DNA of 64,000 nucleotides from Xanthobacter sp. NM-25 (GTDB lineage Bacteria > Pseudomonadota > Alphaproteobacteria > Rhizobiales > Xanthobacteraceae). This document shows, piece by piece, positions 44,129 to 53,067 of this stretch; positions within the stretch are counted from its first letter, which is position 1; every line of letters starts with the position of its first letter. The notes under the pieces are model-generated. The model was given only the letters and a program-made list of their open reading frames with translations. It was not told the DNA's origin and searched no databases. The stretch covers positions 523,414-587,413 of the forward strand of contig NZ_JACBFS010000004.1 in the NCBI RefSeq assembly GCF_022138605.1. The letters are read 5' to 3'. The position numbers were made by a program, and so were the translations under genes.

Positions 44129-44392
44129 ATGGAAGAGGATGTCCGCGGCTTCTTCGCCCCGGTGCATCGGGCGTTGACCGAGCCGATCCTGCTCGGCGGC
44201 GCCCCACGCACCGTCGCCATCGTCAACGGGACGCTCGCCGGAGCGGTCGGCCTCGGTCTTCGGCTGTGGATCGCCGGTCTCGCCATCTGGGTGATCGGGC
44301 ACTTCGCGGCCGTGTGGGCCGCGAAGCGCGACGCTCAGTTCGTCGACGTGGGCCGCCGCCACGTGCGCTATCCCGCACATCTTGGCACGTGA
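44129..44392 (+). CDS. trbD: TrbD (VirB3-like, 87 aa)
   Basis: Small inner-membrane protein: FFAPVHRALTEPILLGGAPR, then two membrane segments (TVAIVNGTLAGAVGLGLRLW and GLAIWVIGHFAAVWAAKRDA). The VHRALTEPILLGG start is typical. Sits between trbC and trbE, and by family joins VirB4-like TrbE at the channel base. Normal length. Confidence 0.92.
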   Translation: MEEDVRGFFAPVHRALTEPILLGGAPRTVAIVNGTLAGAVGLGLRLWIAGLAIWVIGHFAAVWAAKRDAQFVDVGRRHVRYPAHLGT

Positions 44393-44401
44393 GGTGCGGC
44401 C

Positions 44402-46891
44402 ATGATGAACCTCGCCGAATACCGCAAGAACAGCGCGCTCCTAGCCGACTTCCTGCCGTGGGCAGCGCTGGTGGCGCCGGGCGTCGTGCTCAACAAGGAC
44501 GGCAGCTTCCAGCGCACCGCGCGCTTCCGCGGCCCCGACCTCGACAGCGCGACGGCGGCCGAGCTGGTCGGCACCACCGGCCGCCTCAACAACGCGCTGC
44601 GCAGGCTAGGGTCCGGCTGGGCTATCTTCTTCGAGGCGCAACGCAATCGCGCGACCGACTATCCGGACAGTCTTTTCCCCGATGCCGCGTCGGCGCTGCT
44701 GGACATCGAGCGGCGCGAGCAATTCGAAGATAGCGGCATCCTCTTCGAGAGCAGCTATTTCGTCTCCTTCGTCTGGCTACCGCCCGCCCAGGAGGCTTCC
44801 CGTCTGGAAGGCTGGCTCTATGAGGGGCGCGAGCGGGGCGGCGTCGACCCGTGGGAGCTGCTGAAAGGGTTCGTCGACCGCACCGACCGCGTCCTCAACC
44901 TGCTTGAAGGTTTCGTGCCGGAGGCCGAATGGCTCGATGACGTGGAGACCCTGACCTACCTCCACTCCACCATTTCGACGCGGCGTCATCGCGTGCGGGT
45001 GCCCGAGACCCCGATGCATCTCGACGCGCTGCTGGCCGACCAGCCGCTCGCCGGCGGGCTGGAACCTCGCCTCGGCGGCTTCCATCTGCGCACCCTCACG
45101 GTCATCGGGTTCCCGACCATGACGTTTCCGGGAATCCTCGACGAGCTGAACCGGCTGGCGTTCCTCTATCGCTGGTCGACGCGCGCCATCATGCTGGACA
45201 AGACCGACGCCACCCGCCTCGTCACGCGGATCAGGCGGCAGTGGTTCGCGAAGAGGAAATCGGTCGTCGCCATCCTCAAGGAAGTGTTGACCAACGAGCA
45301 GTCCGTGCTTCTCGACACCGACGCGGCCAACAAGGCGGCTGATGCCGACGCCGCCCTGCAGGACCTCGGTTCCGATCAGGTCGGCCAAGCCTACGTCACC
45401 GCCACGGTGACGGTCTGGGACGCCGATCCGGCTGTTGCCGACGAGAAGATGCGCCTTGTCGAGAAGGTGATCCAGTCGCGCGATTTCACCTGCATCACCG
45501 AAGGCGTCAACGCCATCGAGGCCTGGCTCGGCGGTATTCCCGGGCAGACCTATGCCAACGTCCGCCAGCCGCCGATCAGCACTGTCAATTTGGCGCACAT
45601 GATGCCGCTCTCGGCCGTCTGGGCCGGCCCGGCCAAGGACGAATATTTCGGCGCGCCGCCGCTGTTCTACGCCAGGACGGAAGGCGCGACGCCGTTCCGC
45701 TTCGGGTTGCACATCGGCGATGTCGGGCATGCCATGATCGTCGGACCGACGGGCGCCGGCAAATCCGTCCTCCTGGCCTTCATGGCCCTCCAGTTCCGGC
45801 GCTATCGCGACGCGCAGGTGTACGTGTTCGACTTCGGTGGCTCCATCCGTGCCGCCACCCTCGCCATGGGCGGCGACTGGCAGGACCTCGGCGGCGCGCT
45901 GTCGGACGACACCGTCGCGCTGCAACCGCTCGCCGGAATCCACCACACGCCCGAGCGCGCCTGGGCCGCGGACTGGCTGGTCGACATCCTCATGCGGGAA
46001 GGCGTGACCGTCACGCCGGACGTGAAAGAACACATCTGGACCGCGCTGACCTCGCTCGCCTCGGCTCCGGTCGAGGAACGCACCATCACCGGCCTCGCCG
46101 TGCTGCTGCAATCCTCGGCGCTGAAGCAGGCGCTCCGACCCTATTGCATCGCCGGTGCCTATGGCCGGCTCCTCGACGCGGAACATGAGCGGCTCGGCGA
46201 GACGTCCGTCCAGGCGTTCGAGACCGAAGGGCTGATCGGGACGAAGTCGGCGCCGGCGGTCCTCGCCTATCTGTTCCACCGTCTCGAAGCGCGCTTCGAC
46301 GGGCGTCCGACCCTGCTCGTCATCGACGAGGGCTGGCGCGCGCTCGATGACGGCGACTTCGCCTTCAAGATCAAGGAGTGGCTGAAGACGCTGCGGAAAA
46401 AGAACGTCTCCGTCGTGTTCTCCTCCCAGTCGCTCGCCGACATCGACGCATCGCCGATCGCGCCCGCGCTCATCGAATGCTGCCTGACGCGCGTCTTCCT
46501 GGCGAATGACAGAGCCATCGAGCCGAAAATCTCGGCCATCTACCGCCAGTTCGGATTGAACGATCGGCAGATCGAGATCGTCGCCAGAGCCACCCCGAAA
46601 AGGGACTATTACTATCAGTCGCAGCGCGGCAACCGGCTGTTCGAACTCGGCCTCGGCCAGATCGCGCTCGCGCTCTGCGCGTCCTCCGACAAACCGTCCC
46701 ACACCCTGATCGACGAGCTGCTGCACGCCGGCGCCCGGCCGCATTTCCTCGACGCCTGGCTGCGCGCCAAGGGCCTCGGCTGGGCGGCCGACCTCCTTCC
46801 CGACCTCACCAACATCGTCGATCGGCCGGCCCCGGATCCCGCCAGGCCGGTCCCAGCTTCCCTTCAGCCCGAAAAGGACATCGCCCGATGA
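44402..46891 (+). CDS. trbE: TrbE conjugal transfer ATPase (VirB4-like, 829 aa)
   Basis: Largest ATPase of the channel. N-terminal MMNLAEYRKNSALLADFLPW, CagE/VirB4 domain up to about 400, Walker A GHAMIVGPTGAGKSVLLAFM at about 450, Walker B LLVIDEGWRALDDGDFAFKI, and the conserved NVSVVFSSQSLADIDASPIA. ATGs at 44402 and 44405 both possible. Overlaps trbJ by 4 bases. Full-length. Confidence 0.96.
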   Translation: MMNLAEYRKNSALLADFLPWAALVAPGVVLNKDGSFQRTARFRGPDLDSATAAELVGTTGRLNNALRRLGSGWAIFFEAQRNRATDYPDSLFPDAASALLDIERREQFEDSGILFESSYFVSFVWLPPAQEASRLEGWLYEGRERGGVDPWELLKGFVDRTDRVLNLLEGFVPEAEWLDDVETLTYLHSTISTRRHRVRVPETPMHLDALLADQPLAGGLEPRLGGFHLRTLTVIGFPTMTFPGILDELNRLAFLYRWSTRAIMLDKTDATRLVTRIRRQWFAKRKSVVAILKEVLTNEQSVLLDTDAANKAADADAALQDLGSDQVGQAYVTATVTVWDADPAVADEKMRLVEKVIQSRDFTCITEGVNAIEAWLGGIPGQTYANVRQPPISTVNLAHMMPLSAVWAGPAKDEYFGAPPLFYARTEGATPFRFGLHIGDVGHAMIVGPTGAGKSVLLAFMALQFRRYRDAQVYVFDFGGSIRAATLAMGGDWQDLGGALSDDTVALQPLAGIHHTPERAWAADWLVDILMREGVTVTPDVKEHIWTALTSLASAPVEERTITGLAVLLQSSALKQALRPYCIAGAYGRLLDAEHERLGETSVQAFETEGLIGTKSAPAVLAYLFHRLEARFDGRPTLLVIDEGWRALDDGDFAFKIKEWLKTLRKKNVSVVFSSQSLADIDASPIAPALIECCLTRVFLANDRAIEPKISAIYRQFGLNDRQIEIVARATPKRDYYYQSQRGNRLFELGLGQIALALCASSDKPSHTLIDELLHAGARPHFLDAWLRAKGLGWAADLLPDLTNIVDRPAPDPARPVPASLQPEKDIAR

Positions 46892-47691
46892 CGAACACCC
46901 GTTTCCACGCCATCCGCAGCGGTCGCGGCGTTCGCCGCCATGCGCTTGCCTGCGCCGTCGGCGTCTCCCTCGTCCTGCCTCCCGCAGCCTTGTCGCTCAT
47001 CGCAATCCCGCTCGCGCCGATGCCGGCGCTGGCATGGGACATCGTCTACGACCCGACCAACTACAGCCAGAACCTGCTCACGGCCGCCCGGTCGCTGGAG
47101 CAGATCAATCACCAGATCACTTCGCTCGCCAACGAGGCCCAGATGCTGATGAACCAGGCAAAGCAACTGGCCAGCCTGCCGACCTCTGTCCTCTCGCAGA
47201 TCGAGAACAACTTTTCCGAGATGAAGCGGCTGATGGGCGAAGCCGAGAAGCTCGCCTACAACGTCCAGAACATCGACCAGCAATTCGACACGACGTTCAA
47301 GGACTTCACCGCGGGAAAGACCGGGCAGCAACTGGTCGATGGCGCCCGGCAGCGCTGGCAGCAATCGCTTTCCGCCTACGAGCATTCGCTGAAGGCCGGA
47401 GCCACAGCCGTCGAGAACATCGGCGGCACAAGCTCCCAGACGAGTTCGCTGGTGGGCGCCAGCCAGTCCGCCGTCGGCGTGCTGCAGGCGACGCAGGCCG
47501 GCAACCAACTCCTCGCCGTGCAGGCGAAGCAGATCTCCGACCTCACCGCCATGCTGGCCGCACAGGGCCGTGCCGAGGCGCTGGAGAAGTCGCGCCAGGC
47601 CGCCGCGCAGGAGCAGGCCCGCGAGCAGTTCAAGCGCTTCATGACGGGCACGGGCTACAGCGCCTCGACCGTGCGCATGTTCCACGATTGA
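46888..47691 (+). CDS. trbJ: TrbJ (VirB5-like, 267 aa)
   Basis: Exported minor pilus/channel protein. Long signal region (RHALACAVGVSLVLPPAALS up to ALAWD), conserved WDIVYDPTNYSQNLLTAARS, then a helical coiled-coil body (QITSLANEAQMLMNQAKQLA, QISDLTAMLAAQGRAEALEK). By family the pilus-tip/adhesion component. Overlaps trbE. Confidence 0.92.
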   Translation: MTNTRFHAIRSGRGVRRHALACAVGVSLVLPPAALSLIAIPLAPMPALAWDIVYDPTNYSQNLLTAARSLEQINHQITSLANEAQMLMNQAKQLASLPTSVLSQIENNFSEMKRLMGEAEKLAYNVQNIDQQFDTTFKDFTAGKTGQQLVDGARQRWQQSLSAYEHSLKAGATAVENIGGTSSQTSSLVGASQSAVGVLQATQAGNQLLAVQAKQISDLTAMLAAQGRAEALEKSRQAAAQEQAREQFKRFMTGTGYSASTVRMFHD

Positions 47692-47698
47692 GGCCGGC

Positions 47699-47980
47699 AT
47701 GGACTTCAGGATCGCCGCCCGGATGATTGCCGTCCTCGCCCTCGGGGCCGCCATGACGATCGCCGTCGTGGCGCTGCGCGAGGCCGGCGTGGAGCACACC
47801 CCCGCCACCCCGCTCCACACTCCGGGCGGCGAGCCCCAACCTCCCGCACGTGATGGGGGCGAACTCGCCCGCTGCCGCGACATGGGCGTGGCCGCCCTCG
47901 ACGATCCCTCCTGCAAGAAGGCGTGGGCCGAGAGCCGCCGCCACTTCCTCGGAATCCGTGAGGAGCGGCCGCGCCCATGA
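47699..47980 (+). CDS. TrbK-alt putative entry-exclusion protein (93 aa)
   Basis: Small protein with one N-terminal hydrophobic segment (IAARMIAVLALGAAMTIAVV) and a C-terminal CRDMGVAALDDPSCKKAWAE motif with two cysteines, typical of the TrbK-alt family found between trbJ and trbL. It may block redundant entry of the same element. No lipobox is seen, unlike classical TrbK. Overlaps trbL by 4 bases. Confidence 0.8.
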   Translation: MDFRIAARMIAVLALGAAMTIAVVALREAGVEHTPATPLHTPGGEPQPPARDGGELARCRDMGVAALDDPSCKKAWAESRRHFLGIREERPRP

Positions 47981-49359
47981 ACAACACCGGCGTCATCGAC
48001 CGCTTCCTGGAGACCTTCACCTCCTACATCGACTCCGGCTTCGGCCTGCTCGGCGGAGAGGTCGCGTTCCTCACCTCCACCCTCATCGCCATCGACATCA
48101 CGTTGGCCGGCCTGTTCTGGGCCTGGGGCGCCGACGAGGACGTGCTCCAGCGTCTTATCAAGAAGACCCTCTATATCGGCTTCTTCGCCTTCATCATCGG
48201 CAACTTCAACCGGCTCGCGAGCATCGTCTTCCAGTCCTTCAGCGGTCTCGGCCTGAAGGCCGGTGGATCCTCGCTCTCGGCCTCCGAGCTTCTCCAGCCC
48301 GGCCGCGTCGCGCAGGTCGGCATCGATGCCGGCAATCCCATCCTCGAGGCGGCCGGCCAGTTGATGGGATACATCAGCTTCTTCGAGAACTTCGTGCAGA
48401 TCGTGGTGCTCATGACCGCCTGGGCGATCGTGCTGATCGCCTTCTTCGTCCTCGCGGTCCAGATCTTCATCAGCCTGATCGAGTTCAAATTGACCGCGCT
48501 CGCGGGGTTCGTGCTCCTGCCGTTCGCCTTGTTCAACAAGACCGCCTTCCTCGCCGAAAAGGTGCTCGGCAACATCGTCGCCTCCGGCGTCAAGATATTG
48601 GTCCTCGCGGTCATCGTCGGCATCGGCTCCGGCCTGTTCAACGAGTTCAAGGCCGGCTTCTCCGAGACCCCGACCATCACCGATGCACTTGCGCTCATGC
48701 TCGGCGCCTTGTCGCTCATGGGCCTTTCGATCTTCGGGCCGGGCATCGCCACGGGCCTTGTCTCCGGCGCTCCGCAGCTCGGCGCCGGCGCCGCGGTCGG
48801 CACCGGCCTTGCCGTCGCCGGCATGGGTGCGGGCGCCGCCATGGGCGCGCGTGCGGGTCTGAGCGGCGCCGCCAGCGCGATCGGCGGAGCCGCGCGCGGC
48901 GGCGCCGCGCTCGCGGGCGGCGTCCGCACCGCCTACGGGCTGGGCGACGCTTCCGTGGGCTCGACCGGAACCGGGGGCGGCGCGGCCGCTTTCGCCGCGG
49001 TGGCCAAGGCCGGAGCCGGACTTGCCGTCAACAAGGGCAAGGACATGGCGTCCCGCGCCGGTGAATCCCTGCGCAGCAGCTACGCCGCCGGCCAGGCCGG
49101 GGCATGGAAGGCGACCGGCGGCCGGAACGAGGTCAACCCCCGCGGTGGCGATGCCGCCGGCGGTGCCGGCGCCGCCAGCTCTCCGTCCGCCGCCTCCGGT
49201 TCCGACGCGGCGTCCTCGCAGCCGCCGGCCTGGGCCGAACGGATGAAGCGTGGCCAGGCCGTCCAGCACGGCGTCAGCACCGCGGCCCATGCCATCCGCT
49301 CCGGCGACCACGGCGGCGGGTCCGTGTCCGTTTCCCTCGATCAGGATGACCGCCGATGA
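47977..49359 (+). CDS. trbL: TrbL (VirB6-like, 460 aa)
   Basis: Polytopic inner-membrane channel protein with about six hydrophobic segments in the first 270 residues (e.g. IVVLMTAWAIVLIAFFVLAV, KLTALAGFVLLPFALFNKTA), then a Gly/Ala-rich tail (ASAIGGAARGGAALAGGVRT) and a soluble C-terminus. Long Gly/Ala tail is family-typical. Overlaps trbK and trbF. Confidence 0.93.
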   Translation: MNNTGVIDRFLETFTSYIDSGFGLLGGEVAFLTSTLIAIDITLAGLFWAWGADEDVLQRLIKKTLYIGFFAFIIGNFNRLASIVFQSFSGLGLKAGGSSLSASELLQPGRVAQVGIDAGNPILEAAGQLMGYISFFENFVQIVVLMTAWAIVLIAFFVLAVQIFISLIEFKLTALAGFVLLPFALFNKTAFLAEKVLGNIVASGVKILVLAVIVGIGSGLFNEFKAGFSETPTITDALALMLGALSLMGLSIFGPGIATGLVSGAPQLGAGAAVGTGLAVAGMGAGAAMGARAGLSGAASAIGGAARGGAALAGGVRTAYGLGDASVGSTGTGGGAAAFAAVAKAGAGLAVNKGKDMASRAGESLRSSYAAGQAGAWKATGGRNEVNPRGGDAAGGAGAASSPSAASGSDAASSQPPAWAERMKRGQAVQHGVSTAAHAIRSGDHGGGSVSVSLDQDDRR

Positions 49360-50045
49360 ACCTCTTCAAGCGTCCGTCCGTGCGCTATGCGCGCACGCCC
49401 GAACCAGAAACCCCGTACCGGAAGGCCGCACAGGTCTGGGACGAGCGCATCGGCTCCGCCCGCCAGCAAGCCGCGAACTGGAGGCTGATGGCCTTCGGGT
49501 CGCTCGTGCTCGCCGGTGGCTTCGCCACCGCGCTCGTCTGGCAGTCGACGCAGGGAACCGTCGTCCCCTGGGTGGTGCAGGTCGACCGCTTCGGCGAGGC
49601 GCAGGCCGTGGCCTCGGCGATCACCGACTACCAGCCGACCGACTCGCAGATCGTCTGGCATCTCGCCCGCTTCATCGAGCAGGTCCGCTCCATCCCGGCC
49701 GATCCGGTCGTCGTCCGGCAGAACTGGCTGCGCGCCTACGAGTTCACCACCGACCGCGGCGCCATCGCCCTGAACGACTACGCGCGGGCGAACGACCCCT
49801 TCGCCAAGGTCGGCCGCCAGCAGATCTCGGTCGACATCTCGTCCGTCATCCGGGCCTCGCCGGATTCCTTCCGGATCGCCTGGGGTGAGCGCCGCTACGA
49901 GAACGGCCAACTCGCCGCGACCGAGCGCTGGACCGCCATCGTGACGGTCGTGATCCAGCCGCCGCGCACCGCCGACAGGCTCAGGGCCAATCCCCTGGGC
50001 GTCTTCATCAATGCCATCAACTGGTCGAAGGAGCTGGGTTCATGA
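49356..50045 (+). CDS. trbF: TrbF (VirB8-like, 229 aa)
   Basis: Inner-membrane assembly protein. One N-terminal membrane anchor (WRLMAFGSLVLAGGFATALV), then the periplasmic NTF2-like domain (GTVVPWVVQVDRFGEAQAVA, LARFIEQVRSIPADPVVVRQ, ERWTAIVTVVIQPPRTADRL, NPLGVFINAINWSKEL). Overlaps trbL and trbG. Normal length. Confidence 0.95.
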   Translation: MNLFKRPSVRYARTPEPETPYRKAAQVWDERIGSARQQAANWRLMAFGSLVLAGGFATALVWQSTQGTVVPWVVQVDRFGEAQAVASAITDYQPTDSQIVWHLARFIEQVRSIPADPVVVRQNWLRAYEFTTDRGAIALNDYARANDPFAKVGRQQISVDISSVIRASPDSFRIAWGERRYENGQLAATERWTAIVTVVIQPPRTADRLRANPLGVFINAINWSKELGS

Positions 50046-51082
50046 AGGGGGCAAGGAAGAAGCGGGCGGGCACGCGCCATCGCGCGATGGCGCTCGTGAC
50101 CGCGTTGATGTCGGCGACGGCGCTTGCCGGCTGCGCCAACAAATTCATCCCGCCGGACATCGACTACGACGACGCGGCGCCGGCCGTGCAGCTCACCGAT
50201 CCCGTCGGGCCGGTGAAGGTGGTGGAACTGCCAAAGCCGCTGCCGCTGCCGGGCCAGTTGAAGCCGGTCGCCAGCAGCACGCGGAAGCCCGAGCCGGCCG
50301 ATCCCAAGGCACGGATCACCCAGGCGAACGAAGCCGCCCGCATCCAGCCGGTGCGCAACGGCTTCATCAACGCCGTGCAGGTCTATCCGTTCGCCACCGG
50401 CGCGCTCTATCAGGTCTATGCCGCGCCCGGCCAGGTGACGGACGTCGCCTTGCAGCCCGGCGAGCAGCTCGTCGGCTCTGGCCCGGTCGCCGCCGGTGAC
50501 ACGGTGCGCTGGATCATCGGCGACACGGAAAGCGGCGTCGGCGAGACCAGACAGGTCCACATCCTCGTCAAGCCGACGCGGCCCGATCTTCAGACCAACC
50601 TCGTCATCAACACCAACCTGCGCACCTATCACATGGAGCTGCGCTCGACCGAGAAGACCTACATGGCCTCGGTCTCCTGGCAGTATCCGCAGGACCAGTT
50701 GATCGCGCTGCGCCGCCAGAACGCCCGTGCTGCCGAAATGCAGCCGGTCGCCACCGGTGTCGACATCTCCAAGCTCAATTTCCGCTACACGATCGAGGGC
50801 GACAGCGCGCCCTGGCGGCCGCTGCGCGCCTTCGACGACGGTGCCAAGGTCTATATCGAGTTCCCGTCCGGCATCGCCCAGGGCGATCTGCCGCCGCTGT
50901 TCGTCATCGGCGCCTCCGGCGACTCCGAGCTGGTCAACTACCGCGCCCGCCAGAACTACTTCGTCGTCGACCGGCTGTTCGCCGCCGCCGAGCTGCGCTT
51001 CGGTGACAAGGCGAGCGAGAAGCGCGTGCGCATCGTGCGCACCGATGGCCGGCCGGTGCGCAGCGCGGGATTGTTCCGATGA
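50042..51082 (+). CDS. trbG: TrbG (VirB9-like, 346 aa)
   Basis: Periplasmic/outer-membrane core protein. N-terminal signal with lipobox-like TALAGCANKFIPPD, then the VirB9 body: NAVQVYPFATGALYQVYAAP, VTDVALQPGEQLVGSGPVAA, LVINTNLRTYHMELRSTEKT, and FNVVDRLF-like ending (YFVVDRLFAAAELRFG). Partner of TrbI in the outer core ring. Overlaps both neighbours. Confidence 0.94.
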   Translation: MKGARKKRAGTRHRAMALVTALMSATALAGCANKFIPPDIDYDDAAPAVQLTDPVGPVKVVELPKPLPLPGQLKPVASSTRKPEPADPKARITQANEAARIQPVRNGFINAVQVYPFATGALYQVYAAPGQVTDVALQPGEQLVGSGPVAAGDTVRWIIGDTESGVGETRQVHILVKPTRPDLQTNLVINTNLRTYHMELRSTEKTYMASVSWQYPQDQLIALRRQNARAAEMQPVATGVDISKLNFRYTIEGDSAPWRPLRAFDDGAKVYIEFPSGIAQGDLPPLFVIGASGDSELVNYRARQNYFVVDRLFAAAELRFGDKASEKRVRIVRTDGRPVRSAGLFR

Positions 51083-52290
51083 CGGATGCCCCGACCCCGG
51101 GCGGCGGGGACATACGCGCCAGGCTGCGCCTGCGGCCGGACGCGCCGCGCGTGACGCGGCTCTCCCGCCGCGTCCTGATCGGCCTCGGCGGCGTCAGCTC
51201 CATCGCCATCCTCGGTGCGCTCGTCTGGGCGCTCGAATCCAGCCGGCGCGGTGGCCAGCCCCCGACCGAACTCTATAGTACAGAGAACCGCCAGCCCGCC
51301 GACGGGCTCGCCGGCCTGCCACGAGACTATGCCGGCATTCCGAAGCTCGGCCCGCCGCTGCCGGGGGATCTCGGCCGCCCGATCCTGCGGGCGCAGGAAG
51401 AAGGCAAGCCCGTCGTGCCGCCGAACGTCCAGGCCCCGCGTGCCGATCCAGAGGAGCAACGCCGCCTCGCCGAGATCGAATCCGCGCGCGTCGCCCGACT
51501 CTTCACCGAGAGCCGCGGCGTGCGGCCCACCGACACGCCGGCCGCGACCAGGGCCGGGACCATCGATCCGGCCACCGGATTGACGGCGCCGACCGAGCCG
51601 CCACCGCCGCTCGACGCCGGCTCCGCGCAGAACATGCAGGACCGCAAGCTCGCCTTCGTGAACGCCGCCACCGACCGCCGCACGGTCAGCCCCGACCGGG
51701 TGCAGGAGAAGGCCTCCCCCTATGTGGTGCAGGCCGGAACCGTCATCCCGGCCGCCCTCATCACCGGCATCAAGTCCGATCTGCCCGGCCAGATCACCGC
51801 GCAGGTGACGAGCCATGTCTATGACAGCCCGACCGGCACCCATCTCCTCATCCCGCAGGGCGCCCGGCTGATCGGCCAATACGACAGCCAGGTCGCCTTC
51901 GGGCAATCGCGGGTCCTCCTGGTCTGGAACCGCATCGTCATGCCGGACGGCACGTCGATCGTGCTGGAGCGGCTTCAGGGGGCCGACACCCAGGGCTATT
52001 CTGGGCTCGAGGACGAGGTCGACTATCACTGGGGTCAGCTCTTTCGCGCCGCGCTGCTCTCGACGCTGCTCGGCATTGGCACCGAGCTCGGCTCCAGCGA
52101 CGGCGAGGACGAGATCGCCAAGGCGATCCGCGAAAGCGGGCAGGACACGGCATCCGACGTCGGTCGGCAGATCGTCCGTCGCCAGCTCAACATCCAGCCC
52201 ACCCTGACGATCCGCCCGGGCTTCCCCGTCCGCGTCATCGTGCGCCGCGACCTGGTGATGAAGCCCTACGAACAGAAGGAGCCGTCATGA
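51079..52290 (+). CDS. trbI: TrbI (VirB10-like, 403 aa)
   Basis: Core protein spanning both membranes. One inner-membrane helix (VLIGLGGVSSIAILGALVWA), a Pro-rich periplasmic stretch (about 55-190), then the VirB10 beta-barrel domain (YVVQAGTVIPAALITGIKSD, LPGQITAQVTSHVYDSPTGT, LLIPQGARLIGQYDSQVAFG, IQPTLTIRPGFPVRVIVRRD). Full length. Overlaps the DUF2274 gene by 4 bases. Confidence 0.95.
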   Translation: MTDAPTPGGGDIRARLRLRPDAPRVTRLSRRVLIGLGGVSSIAILGALVWALESSRRGGQPPTELYSTENRQPADGLAGLPRDYAGIPKLGPPLPGDLGRPILRAQEEGKPVVPPNVQAPRADPEEQRRLAEIESARVARLFTESRGVRPTDTPAATRAGTIDPATGLTAPTEPPPPLDAGSAQNMQDRKLAFVNAATDRRTVSPDRVQEKASPYVVQAGTVIPAALITGIKSDLPGQITAQVTSHVYDSPTGTHLLIPQGARLIGQYDSQVAFGQSRVLLVWNRIVMPDGTSIVLERLQGADTQGYSGLEDEVDYHWGQLFRAALLSTLLGIGTELGSSDGEDEIAKAIRESGQDTASDVGRQIVRRQLNIQPTLTIRPGFPVRVIVRRDLVMKPYEQKEPS

Positions 52291-52517
52291 CCAAGCTCAG
52301 GCTCTCCGCCATCCCGGACGACAAGCCCGTCAAGATCACCGTGGAGTTGCCGGCCGCCGTTCATCGGGATCTCGTCGCCTATGCCGAGATCCTGACTCGC
52401 GCCAGCGGCGAGGCCGCGCCGCTCGACCCGGCCAAGCTGATCGCACCCATGCTCCAGCGATTCATGACGGGCGACAAGGGCTTCCGGAAGGCGAAGCAAA
52501 CCCGATTGGATCGCTAG
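52287..52517 (+). CDS. DUF2274 protein (76 aa), end of trb operon
   Basis: Small protein MTKLRLSAIPDDKPVKITVE, LPAAVHRDLVAYAEILTRAS, PLDPAKLIAPMLQRFMTGDK matches DUF2274, which regularly follows trbI in this ICE/plasmid type. The fold looks ribbon-helix-helix-like, so DNA binding is possible. Coupled to trbI by overlap. Confidence 0.85.
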   Translation: MTKLRLSAIPDDKPVKITVELPAAVHRDLVAYAEILTRASGEAAPLDPAKLIAPMLQRFMTGDKGFRKAKQTRLDR

Positions 52518-53067
52518 CTCGGCTTTACGGCCGGTCGACAAAGCCCGGCACGGGCCTATTTTGGGTACCATTTGCAGCCGTCTAACGTTTGTCCAGATTC
52601 CCTTACGGGGCTTAATCATTGCATAGGCCAGAAGGTGCGGATCGATTGGCCGATCCCCATGCTAAAAAGCTCATATGCCCATCACCTCGTCGTGTATCGC
52701 TGCCTGACGAGCCGGGTGGCGGTGGACCGGTGTGGGCCAAGCCTTACTTAAGGTGAAAGTCGCGATGGTAGCAGCGCGAAAGCGTTGCCGATGGCGGCTG
52801 GCTGGCCATCCATCAAAAACGCGAGTCGCGGCGACCCCGAGGGATGTCTCCCGTGGAGATCAATGACCCACGTGAGGCAAGGTTGTGCCGTTTCGTCCGG
52901 AGGCCGAGGGACGGGTTCAGCTGGTACGCGGCTGCATCGCCGTAAGATTGTGGAATTCACGGAACGGACCACTGCACCGACTAAAACTCGGAGACAAATA
53001 CGGACCGCGCGCCTACTTCTAGGTGAACAATGTAGCCTTCCCGCCCGCGGGTGGGCGGAGAGAAGCG
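52518..53067. other. Intergenic boundary between trb operon and defence island
   Basis: 550 bases without a convincing gene. Base composition is less GC-rich and codon periodicity is lost. It marks the end of the recognisable transfer module; I looked for a tRNA-end repeat (GCAACCA context) and found none. The promoter of the following large gene should be near its end. Confidence 0.5.

Noticed and set aside
44777..46744. 655-codon minus-strand frame opposite trbE
   Set aside because: Shadow of trbE; low-complexity Arg/Gly/Val translation.
46864..49311. 815-codon minus-strand frame opposite trbJ-trbL
   Set aside because: Spans several true plus-strand genes and their overlaps; Gly/Ala/Asp-rich with no domain.
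52748..52972. Short frames on both strands after the trb operon
   Set aside because: No ribosome site, no family signal, and composition unlike coding DNA.
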